Origin: Actinomycetes bacterium
GTDB taxonomy: Bacteria; Actinomycetota; Thermoleophilia; Solirubrobacterales; Solirubrobacteraceae
Length of the DNA: 64,000 nucleotides
Reading direction: 5' to 3'
Assembly (NCBI GenBank): GCA_023404805.1
Contig: JAEYAL010000099.1
Coordinates: forward strand, 1 to 64,000
Position 1 is the stretch's first letter, and the number at the start of each line of letters is the position of its first letter. This document shows, in pieces, positions 26,750-33,325 of the stretch. A program made the translations under genes and the position numbers. The notes under the pieces are model-generated. The model had not been told where the DNA came from, did no database searches, and was given only the letters and a program-made list of their open reading frames with translations.

Positions 26750-26839
26750 CGCCGTTCTCGTCATGGTCTGCACGGCATAGGAGCCCAAACCTGACGAGAA
26801 CGCCGGCGGCGGCGACCGCTCGCCGTTCTCGTCATGGTT
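26750..26839. repeat. Two direct copies and one inverted copy of a GTTCTCGTCA element
   Basis: An 18-base sequence occurs at 26750-26767 and again at 26821-26838, 71 bases apart. Between them, 26792-26802 (TGACGAGAACG) is the exact reverse complement of its core. The inverted copy can pair with either flanking copy, giving two mutually exclusive 11-bp hairpins. The core also appears next to a hairpin at 39258 and inside rsmD at 11021. Located between the flippase and lipoprotein genes; terminator pair, switch or REP-like element are all possible. Confidence 0.5.
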
Positions 26840-26852
26840 CGCGTCGACTGCG

Positions 26853-26872
26853 GCCCCGGCAGGGACCGGGGC
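26853..26872 (+). terminator. GC-rich hairpin ahead of the lipoprotein gene
   Basis: GCCCCGG and CCGGGGC form a perfect 7-bp stem with a 6-nt loop. It lies 32 bases before the lipoprotein start and 117 after the flippase stop. No T-run follows; TATACC immediately downstream could instead be a -10 element. Confidence 0.35.
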
Positions 26873-26904
26873 TATACCGACCGCAAGAAGGACAAGCTAC
26901 GGGG

Positions 26905-27759
26905 GTGCGAAAAGATACTGTGACGCCGCCGATGGCCCGCCTGCTCCGCCCTGTCCCACCGACCGCCGCCGCGCTGCTCGCGGCAACCGCGCTTGCCACC
27001 TCGCTGGCTGCCTGCGGCGGGGACGACACGGCGACCGCCCCGGCGAACTCGACGCCGGCCACGACCGCCGAGGACCTCGTCGCGCCGGTCGGCGGCACGG
27101 TCTCGACGACGCCAGAGTCGAAGAGCGAAGGCGCTGGCACGGTGAGCGGCGGCGCTGGCGACAAGGGCGCCGGCGACTTCACGCCGCCCGAGGGCGCCGA
27201 CGCACCGGGCGCCGAGCGCGTCTCGCTCGACAAGGGCATCCGCCTCGAAGCGGCCGATGGCAAAGCCCCGCACTGGATCGTGAAGGCCAAGCGCGGCGGC
27301 GACGGCGACTTCTGCATGCACCTCTCGATCCCCGGCCCGTACGACCCGGACCCGCTCTGCCAGACGGGCGAGCTGCTGGCGCTGCAGTTCTTCGGCGACG
27401 ACGCATCGGGCCCCGCGATCGGCACCGTCACGATGTCGCCCAAGACGCGCCGCGAGTCGGCGACCGAGATGGTCGTCGCGGGCCTCGCCTCTGGCGACGT
27501 GAAGAAGGTCCGCGTCCGCTACGGCACCAAGATCTACGACGCCACGCTCTCGGACGACGTCGCTGACGTGCCGATCGACCGCCGGATGGCCCGCGAGCTG
27601 AGCGGCGCCACCCGCGCCCAGATCGACCGCCTGCCAGACCCAGTGGCCGTGCGCGCGTTCGGCGTGTCGTTCCCGCGCGACGCCGGCAACCCGCCGCGCG
27701 TCGTCACCGCCGAGACGGCGCGGCCCGTCGACGGCGTCGTGACGCTCTCGTTGAGCTAG
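26905..27759 (+). CDS. Lipoprotein of unknown function
   Basis: Up to 284 residues from GTG 26905; GTG 26920 and ATG 26932 are alternatives, and 26932 gives the neatest signal peptide (MARLLRPVPPTAAALL and on). The lipobox is TSLAAC, so the mature N-terminus is a lipid-modified Cys followed by GGDD. A low-complexity Ala/Thr/Gly linker (to about residue 95) leads to a globular domain of about 180 residues with two Cys (FCMHLSIPGP and DPLCQTGELL), perhaps a disulfide. I do not recognise the domain. It stands alone between the glycan operon and the RTX genes. Confidence 0.75.
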   Translation: MRKDTVTPPMARLLRPVPPTAAALLAATALATSLAACGGDDTATAPANSTPATTAEDLVAPVGGTVSTTPESKSEGAGTVSGGAGDKGAGDFTPPEGADAPGAERVSLDKGIRLEAADGKAPHWIVKAKRGGDGDFCMHLSIPGPYDPDPLCQTGELLALQFFGDDASGPAIGTVTMSPKTRRESATEMVVAGLASGDVKKVRVRYGTKIYDATLSDDVADVPIDRRMARELSGATRAQIDRLPDPVAVRAFGVSFPRDAGNPPRVVTAETARPVDGVVTLSLS

Positions 27760-27987
27760 CCCGAAGGGCCGTCTGGCCGGGGCCGAGCGGCCCTACCACA
27801 CGCTGGTGCGGGCACTCGCTCACCGCCTCCGAATCTGGAGGAGAGCTGGCGCCCGCACGCTCGTTTCCGCCCGAATGGCCAGCGGAATCACCCGTCCGGC
27901 GGCGCGCTTTCGAACCGCGCTACGAGAGGCGTCCGCCGCCGTCCGCCATCCGTTGACCGGCCTCGCCAGACCGCCGAAACACTCATC

Positions 27988-29364
27988 ATGCTCCCGCGCT
28001 CCCTCCACCGGACGAGCCTCGTCGCCTGCACCCTCCTCTCGGTCTCTCTGGCCGGTCCGGTCGCGCTCTCCTCCGCCCGCACCCACAACGGCACCCGCCA
28101 GGGTGAGACCATCCGCGGCACGTCGGGCAACGACCGCATCTACGGCGAGATGGGCAACGACAAGCTCTTCGGCAACGGCGGCGACGACGCCATCGACGGC
28201 GGCTTCGGCGCGGACCGCATGCTCGGCGGCATCGGCAACGACCGCATGACCGGCGACATCGGCCTCGACAAGATGTACGGCCAGGACGGCAACGACACGC
28301 TGATTGGCGGCCAGGCCGGCGACTACCTCTTCGGCGGCAACGGCGACGACAAGATCGACGGCGGCGACGGCCTCGACTACCTCTACGGCGGCCCAGGCAA
28401 CGACTTCATCGTCGAACAGGGTTTCGGCGACGACCCGCTCGTCGACGCCGGCCCCGGCGACGACTACATCGACACGAACCGCGGCGCCGACCGCAAGGTG
28501 CTCGGCGGCGAGGGCCAGGACCTGATCTACGGCGGCAACGGCGACGACCGCGTCGACGGCGGCCCCGGCGACGACATCATCGACCTGGGCGGCGGCACCG
28601 ACGTCGGCTGGGGCGGCGACGGCAACGACATCATCAGCGGCGGCAAGGGCGGCGGCGACAAGATCCTCGCCGGCGAAGGCGACGACGTCGTCTACACCGG
28701 CCCGGCGGTCGACCAGACCGACTGCGGCGGCGGCATCGACACCGTCTACGTCTCGTCGGTCGGCGAGGCGAAGGCGACACGCAACTGCGAGAACGTCGTG
28801 CTCGGCGACCCGGCTGCCGAAGACCTCGACTTCACGCCGCTCGCCGGCAAGGTCAACGCCGGCCTGCTCGTCGGCGGCCAGGCGCTCGCCGACTCCGCGA
28901 CCCCTGCGAGCCCCTACAACAACGTCGGCCCGAAGGGCACCAACCGGCCCGACAAGCTCGCTGGCACGGCCAAGGTCGACGTCCTCATCGGCCTCGGCGG
29001 CAACGACGTGCTGATGGGCTTCGGCGGCAACGACGACTTCGACGCCGGCCCCGGCAACGACCGCATGTTCGGCGGCGACGGCGACGACCGCATGTTCCTG
29101 GGCCTCGGCAACGACTACGCCGACGGCGGCGCGGGCGACGACACCTTCTGGGGCCAGGCCGGCAAGGACGTCATGATCGGCGGCGCCGGCGACGACACCA
29201 TGACCGGCTCCAAGGGCAAGGACCGCTACGACGGCGGCCCCGGCAACGACTTCATCGTCTCCATCGACGGCATCGCCGAGACGGTCGACTGCGGCCCCGG
29301 CTACGACCGCGTCTACGCCGACCGCAAGAAGGACCGGCTGAAGGGCTGCGAGAAGGTCCTCTAG
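27988..29364 (+). CDS. Secreted RTX-type calcium-binding repeat protein (copy 1)
   Basis: The 458-residue protein begins with a Sec-type signal (LVACTLLSVSLAGPVALSSA). Two blocks of RTX nonapeptides (GGxGxDxhx, for example GGNGDDKIDGGDGLDYLYGG) span about residues 45-255 and 330-425; each should form a calcium-loaded parallel beta-roll. Between them is a non-repeat linker (LGDPAAEDLDFTPLAGKVNA). The end has the Cys-bearing cap DCGPGYDRVYADR and GCEKVL. RTX proteins of Gram-negatives leave by type I secretion; here a Sec signal and the absence of nearby ABC/MFP genes point to a different route. Copy 2 follows 48 bases on. The gap 27760-27987 shows only a weak GC hairpin after the lipoprotein gene. 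Confidence 0.85.
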   Translation: MLPRSLHRTSLVACTLLSVSLAGPVALSSARTHNGTRQGETIRGTSGNDRIYGEMGNDKLFGNGGDDAIDGGFGADRMLGGIGNDRMTGDIGLDKMYGQDGNDTLIGGQAGDYLFGGNGDDKIDGGDGLDYLYGGPGNDFIVEQGFGDDPLVDAGPGDDYIDTNRGADRKVLGGEGQDLIYGGNGDDRVDGGPGDDIIDLGGGTDVGWGGDGNDIISGGKGGGDKILAGEGDDVVYTGPAVDQTDCGGGIDTVYVSSVGEAKATRNCENVVLGDPAAEDLDFTPLAGKVNAGLLVGGQALADSATPASPYNNVGPKGTNRPDKLAGTAKVDVLIGLGGNDVLMGFGGNDDFDAGPGNDRMFGGDGDDRMFLGLGNDYADGGAGDDTFWGQAGKDVMIGGAGDDTMTGSKGKDRYDGGPGNDFIVSIDGIAETVDCGPGYDRVYADRKKDRLKGCEKVL

Positions 29365-29372
29365 CGGCCTGC

Positions 29373-29390
29373 CGCCGCAACCCTGCGGCG
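29373..29390 (+). terminator. Hairpin between the two RTX genes
   Basis: CGCCGCA and TGCGGCG form a perfect 7-bp stem around ACCC, 8 bases after the first RTX stop. No T-run. It may weaken read-through or stabilise the upstream mRNA. Confidence 0.4.
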
Positions 29391-29412
29391 TCCGTAGGGT
29401 TCCGAGGACCAG

Positions 29413-30789
29413 ATGCCCCGGAACCGCCCGCTCCCCCGCCCCGCTGTCTTGATCGCCGCTGCCGCGCTGGCCGCCGCGGCGGGCCCAGTCGCGGTCGCCG
29501 ACGCCGCACTGCGCGAAGGCACCCGCAAGCCCGACGTGCTGCGCGGCAAGGCAGGCGCCGACACCATCTACGGCGAGCTCGGCAACGACCGCCTCTACGG
29601 CGGCGCGGGCGACGACATCATCGACGGCGGACTGGGCCGCGACCGGATCTCGGGCGGCGCGGGCAACGACACCGCCGACGGGTCGCTGCATGACGACACG
29701 ATCTTCGGCGGCCCCGGCAACGACATCCTCGATGGCGGTGTCGATGGCGACCACGTCTACGGCGACGACGGCGACGACCGGATCGACGGCGGCGACGGCC
29801 TGGACTACCTCTACGGCGGGCCGGGCAACGACTTCATCGTCGAGCAGGGCTTCGGCGACGACCCGCTCCTCGACGGCGGCCCCGGCGACGACTACATCGA
29901 CTCCAACCGCGGTGCCGACCGGCTCGTGCTCGGCGGCGAGGGCAACGACCTCATCCTCACGGGCAACGGCGACGACAACGCCGAGGGCGGCCCTGGCGAC
30001 GACGTGATCGACACGGGCCCCGGTAACGACACGCTCAAGGGCGGCGACGGCAACGACGTCCTGTCCGGCGGGCACGGCGGCTTTGAGGTCTTCGAGGGCG
30101 GCCCCGGCGACGACGTGATCTACACCGGCGACCAGTACGACCGGGTCGACTGCGGCGACGGCAACGACACGGTGTACGTGTCGGGCCCGTCCGAGGGGAA
30201 GAGCGCCGTCGGCTGCGAGACCGTGGTGCTCGGCGACCCGGCCGCCGAAGATCCCGCGTTCACGCCGCTCGCAGGCCGCCAGAACGCCGGGCTGGCCCTC
30301 GGCGGAGCCACGCTCGCGGCCAAGGCCTCCCCAGCCAGCCCGGGCAACGACCTCGGCCTGCGGGGCACCGACGGCGACGACCAGCTCATCGGGTCGACGG
30401 TCGTCGACGTGCTCGTGTCGTACGCGGGCAACGACGTGCTCTACGGCTTCGATGGCGACGACGACTTCGACGCCGGCGCTGGCGACGACGAGCTCTACGG
30501 CGGCCCCGGCGACGACGACCTGTTCCTCGGCATCGGCAACGACACCGCCGACGGTGGCCGCGGCGACGACATGTTCTGGGGCCAGCTCGGCAACGACACG
30601 ATCCTCGGGGGCGCCGGGAACGACACCATCCTCGGCGGCCGCGGCCGCGACACGATCAAGGCCGGCCCAGGCGACGACTTCGTCGACGATCACGACGGCG
30701 AGGCCGACACCATCGACTGCGGCACCGGCTACGACCGCGTCTACGCCGACCGGGCCGACAGGCTCCGCGGCTGCGAGAAGGTGCTTTAG
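29413..30789 (+). CDS. Secreted RTX-type calcium-binding repeat protein (copy 2)
   Basis: This is a 458-residue paralogue of the preceding gene with the same length and plan: Sec signal (LIAAAALAAAAGPVAVADA), RTX block, LGDPAAEDPAFTPLAGRQNA linker, second RTX block, and the DCGTGYDRVYADR / GCEKVL cap. Stretches such as YLYGGPGNDFIVEQGFGDDP are shared almost word for word, which indicates tandem duplication, possibly with gene conversion. The role is unknown; calcium-stabilised surface or matrix proteins are plausible. Confidence 0.85.
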   Translation: MPRNRPLPRPAVLIAAAALAAAAGPVAVADAALREGTRKPDVLRGKAGADTIYGELGNDRLYGGAGDDIIDGGLGRDRISGGAGNDTADGSLHDDTIFGGPGNDILDGGVDGDHVYGDDGDDRIDGGDGLDYLYGGPGNDFIVEQGFGDDPLLDGGPGDDYIDSNRGADRLVLGGEGNDLILTGNGDDNAEGGPGDDVIDTGPGNDTLKGGDGNDVLSGGHGGFEVFEGGPGDDVIYTGDQYDRVDCGDGNDTVYVSGPSEGKSAVGCETVVLGDPAAEDPAFTPLAGRQNAGLALGGATLAAKASPASPGNDLGLRGTDGDDQLIGSTVVDVLVSYAGNDVLYGFDGDDDFDAGAGDDELYGGPGDDDLFLGIGNDTADGGRGDDMFWGQLGNDTILGGAGNDTILGGRGRDTIKAGPGDDFVDDHDGEADTIDCGTGYDRVYADRADRLRGCEKVL

Positions 30790-30834
30790 CGCGCAAGCCC
30801 GGCGAGTGGCTACCGGTCCTCGCCACCGGCCGCG

Positions 30835-31797
30835 CTAGTACGGCATCCGCCGGATCACCTTGCCGGAGGCGTCGAGCCACTCGTAGCTGCCGGACCTCAG
30901 CTGGCCGGACTTTGGTGGGCGCCGCTCCGCGAACTGGCCCGTGTCGGAACCGTCTTGCGGCCGGTCACGTCCCGGCGCCAGCAGCTCGTAGGCGTTGTTC
31001 TCGACGCGGCTCGTGACCATCTGGCCGTCGCGGGTCCGGGCACGGACGGCGGCGACGCCGTCGGGGACGATCCCCCAACTGCGACCGTACGACCCGGCTC
31101 CGGCGAGTCCCTTGATGCGCACGGTGTGCGCGGAGCCGCACGGTCCGCCGCCGGTGACGCGGTCTTCCAAGGACGCCGGACGCTGCGTCGCCCGCCGCCC
31201 TCCTGACTGGGGATCGCGGCCCCGCCGATCGGGTGCTGGCCCGCCGGCGGGCCAGTCGTCGTACAACGCGACGAGGCAGAACTCCTCGAAACCAAAGTCC
31301 GCTCGCGACTGTTTGACCCCGGCGGCGTCGTACGGAATCAGGTAGAGCGAGCCACGGCGGACCTTGCCGATAGTCCGACCGTCGAGCGCCTCCGGGCTTT
31401 GGACCTCGACCTCACGCAGGAAGCGGACATACCTGATGCGGATCCTCCCCCAGTCGACCTCGCCGCTCTTGAAGCGACGCAGCCACGCCGACACCAGCGG
31501 CCCGTGGTCGCGGTCGTTCTGCGCGCGGCGGAGCACCGCGAGGGTGTCCGTCTGATCCGCCGGCGGGGGAGCGAGCGAGACCGGCGTGCCCGGCCCGGAC
31601 ACCGACGCACTCCGGCCGCCGAACGGGTTCCACGGCACCTCGGGAGCCACCGCGGCGACGGCCGTCCCGCCGACGGCAAGCACGACCAGTCCGGTGCCGA
31701 GGACGCGGGGCACGAACCAGCGACGACGACGGCGAGGCGAAACCAGCGCAGCGGTGAAGCCATCGAGCACCTCGGGCATCAGCGGTTCACGGCTCAT
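30835..31797 (-). CDS. Single-pass membrane protein coupled to an ECF sigma gene
   Basis: The 320-residue protein has a short basic cytoplasmic N-terminus (about 30 residues, ending SPRRRRRW), one membrane helix (VLGTGLVVLAVGGTAVAAVA), and a large exported domain with three Cys. Its ATG overlaps the stop of the sigma gene (ATGA), the arrangement typical of sigma/anti-sigma pairs. No HxxxCxxC zinc anti-sigma motif is present, and the cytoplasmic part is very short. If it controls the sigma factor, it does so through an unrecognised module. Otherwise it may be a target of the sigma factor. Confidence 0.7.
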   Translation of the reverse strand: MSREPLMPEVLDGFTAALVSPRRRRRWFVPRVLGTGLVVLAVGGTAVAAVAPEVPWNPFGGRSASVSGPGTPVSLAPPPADQTDTLAVLRRAQNDRDHGPLVSAWLRRFKSGEVDWGRIRIRYVRFLREVEVQSPEALDGRTIGKVRRGSLYLIPYDAAGVKQSRADFGFEEFCLVALYDDWPAGGPAPDRRGRDPQSGGRRATQRPASLEDRVTGGGPCGSAHTVRIKGLAGAGSYGRSWGIVPDGVAAVRARTRDGQMVTSRVENNAYELLAPGRDRPQDGSDTGQFAERRPPKSGQLRSGSYEWLDASGKVIRRMPY

Positions 31798-32363
31798 GGC
31801 CGACCTCCTTCGATCGAGGCGCGCAGTCGGGTGAGGCCGCGGCTGACGCGTTGGCGCACCGTCGCCTCGGGCACGTCGAACGCAGTGGCGAGCTCTTCGT
31901 AGGGACGCTCCTCCAAGACGAAGCCGACGACGGCCTCGCGCTGACCGTCGGTGAGCCCGTCAAGTGCGAGGACCACCGGGTGGTCAGGGCTGGCGTCGGC
32001 GAGCAAGTCCTCAAGCCGCTCGATCGACGCGTCGCTGAGCGGCGCTCGCTCTAGACCAAGCTTCGCTTGGGCCCGCTGCTCGGCCCGGCCGCGCCGCAAG
32101 AGGTGGAGGTGGTGGTTGCGGGCGATGCCCAGCAGCCAGCCGACGGCCGACCCGTCGCCGGCAAAGCTTCGCGCGCTCACGAGCGCCGTCGCAAACGTCT
32201 CCGCGGTCAGGTCGGCCGCGACCTCGGGGTCTCGGCTGCGCCGACGCAGGTAGCCCGCGATCACGGCCTCATGACGCAGGTAGAGCTCGGCGAACGCGTC
32301 GGGCTGGCGCGACGCGAGCTGCAGCAGCTCGGCGTCGGTCAGCGAAGGCCAGGAACGGGACAT
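31794..32363 (-). CDS. ECF-family RNA polymerase sigma factor
   Basis: The 189-residue protein has sigma region 2 (DAFAELYLRHEAVIAGYLRRR, then VAADLTAETFATALV and AVGWLLGIARNHHLHLLRR) and region 4 (GLTDGQREAVVGFVLEERPYEELATAF with helix-turn-helix DVPEATVRQRVSRGLTRLR). It is followed, with a 4-bp overlap, by a membrane protein. TGTCACAACC lies about 40 bases upstream of the start; similar TGTCAC boxes occur in ECF autoregulated promoters, but the matching -10 is not obvious. Group assignment within the ECF families was not possible. Confidence 0.92.
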   Translation of the reverse strand: MSRSWPSLTDAELLQLASRQPDAFAELYLRHEAVIAGYLRRRSRDPEVAADLTAETFATALVSARSFAGDGSAVGWLLGIARNHHLHLLRRGRAEQRAQAKLGLERAPLSDASIERLEDLLADASPDHPVVLALDGLTDGQREAVVGFVLEERPYEELATAFDVPEATVRQRVSRGLTRLRASIEGGRP

Positions 32364-32446
32364 CTATGGAGGAGTTCCCTCAGCGCGGCCGGTTGTGACA
32401 CCGGGCCGGATCAGCGCCGCACTTCCGGGCAAACTGCCGTCACCTG

Positions 32447-32463
32447 CGGGTGTTCAACACCCG
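32447..32463. repeat. Perfect palindrome between rpe and the sigma gene
   Basis: CGGGTGTT and AACACCCG are exact reverse complements around a single C. It lies 38 bases after the rpe stop and 84 before the ECF sigma start. It may be an rpe terminator hairpin or an operator for the sigma gene. Confidence 0.4.
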
Positions 32464-32500
32464 TCGCTGACGGGAGCTCAGAGGACGAAGGCCGGCGGCG

Positions 32501-33181
32501 CTACGCCGCGCCAGCCTGCGCCGCCGCCAGGATCTCCTGGTAGGCGGCGCCGGGGTCCGGCTTGCCGAACACGGCGCTGCCGGCCACGAGCCAGTGGGCG
32601 CCTGCGCGGGTGGCGTCCGGCGCGGTGGCAGCGTCGATGCCGCCGTCGACCTGCACGATCGTCTCGGCGCCGACGACGTCGGCGATCGCGGCCGTCTTGG
32701 CGATCGTCGATGGGATCAGCTTCTGGCCGCCCCAGCCCGGGTTCACGGTCATGGCGAGCGCGAGGTCGAGCTCATCGCGGGTCACGTCGAAGGCGCCGAT
32801 GGGCGTGCCGGGGCAGACAGCGAGGCCCGCGGTCACGCCGAGCTCGCGCAGCTGCTGGAGGACGCGGTGCACGTGCGGCGTGGCCTCTGCGTGGAACGTG
32901 ACGCCGTTCGCTCCCGCCTTGGCGAAGTCTGCGACATGCCGCTCGGGCGCGTCGATCATCAGGTGCACGTCGAGGTAGATGTGGTCCGGCAGGCGGTCGC
33001 GCAGCGCGCCGACGATCTGCGCGCCGAAGGTGATCGGCGGCACGAAGGTCCCGTCCATCACGTCGCAGTGGATGACGGTGGCGCCAGCATCGACGACCTC
33101 CTCGACGGCCGCGCCGAGGGCCGCGAAGTCGGCCGAGAGGATCGAGGGCAGAACCTGAATGGAGGGCGCGGGGGCGGGCAT
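32501..33181 (-). CDS. rpe: Ribulose-phosphate 3-epimerase
   Basis: The 226-residue TIM-barrel enzyme interconverts ribulose-5-phosphate and xylulose-5-phosphate in the pentose phosphate pathway. Motifs are intact: LPSILSADFAAL, HCDVMDGTFVPPITFG, YLDVHLMI, VNPGWGGQKLI and the phosphate-binding VDGGI with AGSAVFG near the end. Length is standard. It is divergent from the GGDEF-EAL gene. Confidence 0.96.
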   Translation of the reverse strand: MPAPAPSIQVLPSILSADFAALGAAVEEVVDAGATVIHCDVMDGTFVPPITFGAQIVGALRDRLPDHIYLDVHLMIDAPERHVADFAKAGANGVTFHAEATPHVHRVLQQLRELGVTAGLAVCPGTPIGAFDVTRDELDLALAMTVNPGWGGQKLIPSTIAKTAAIADVVGAETIVQVDGGIDAATAPDATRAGAHWLVAGSAVFGKPDPGAAYQEILAAAQAGAA

Positions 33182-33212
33182 CGCGGGGCAGCCTAGCGGG
33201 CCGCGAAATCGG

Positions 33213-33280
33213 AAGGAGGTTCACCTTTGGCGTTGTCCATTGGTCGAATCACCTATGGATCGGCGTTTTATGGCCGATGA
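33213..33280 (+). promoter_or_regulatory. Strong Shine-Dalgarno with 17-codon leader ORF before the GGDEF-EAL gene
   Basis: AAGGAGG (33213-33219) is a near-perfect Shine-Dalgarno sequence with no large gene at the right distance. Seven bases on, a TTG at 33227 opens a 17-codon frame ending TGA 33278-33280. Two near-identical 10-mers, TCACCTTTGG (33221) and TCACCTATGG (33249), lie in it 28 bases apart. A leader peptide or a protein-binding site for the downstream gene are possibilities. Confidence 0.35.
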
Positions 33281-33325
33281 ACTGGTCAAGCCTGTGCCTC
33301 CCGGCAGGCTGGCCTCCCACCATCC

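Noticed and set aside
27820..30693. 957-codon minus-strand ORF rich in VVA repeats
   Set aside because: It is the exact antisense of the two RTX genes; the Val/Ala/Asp repetition mirrors the GGxGxD codons. No domain, and the plus strand has signal peptides and a known fold.
28100..30760. Dense short DNA repeats resembling a CRISPR array or satellite
   Set aside because: The periodicity is 27 bases, equal to nine codons of RTX repeats in an open frame; there are no constant repeats with unique spacers.
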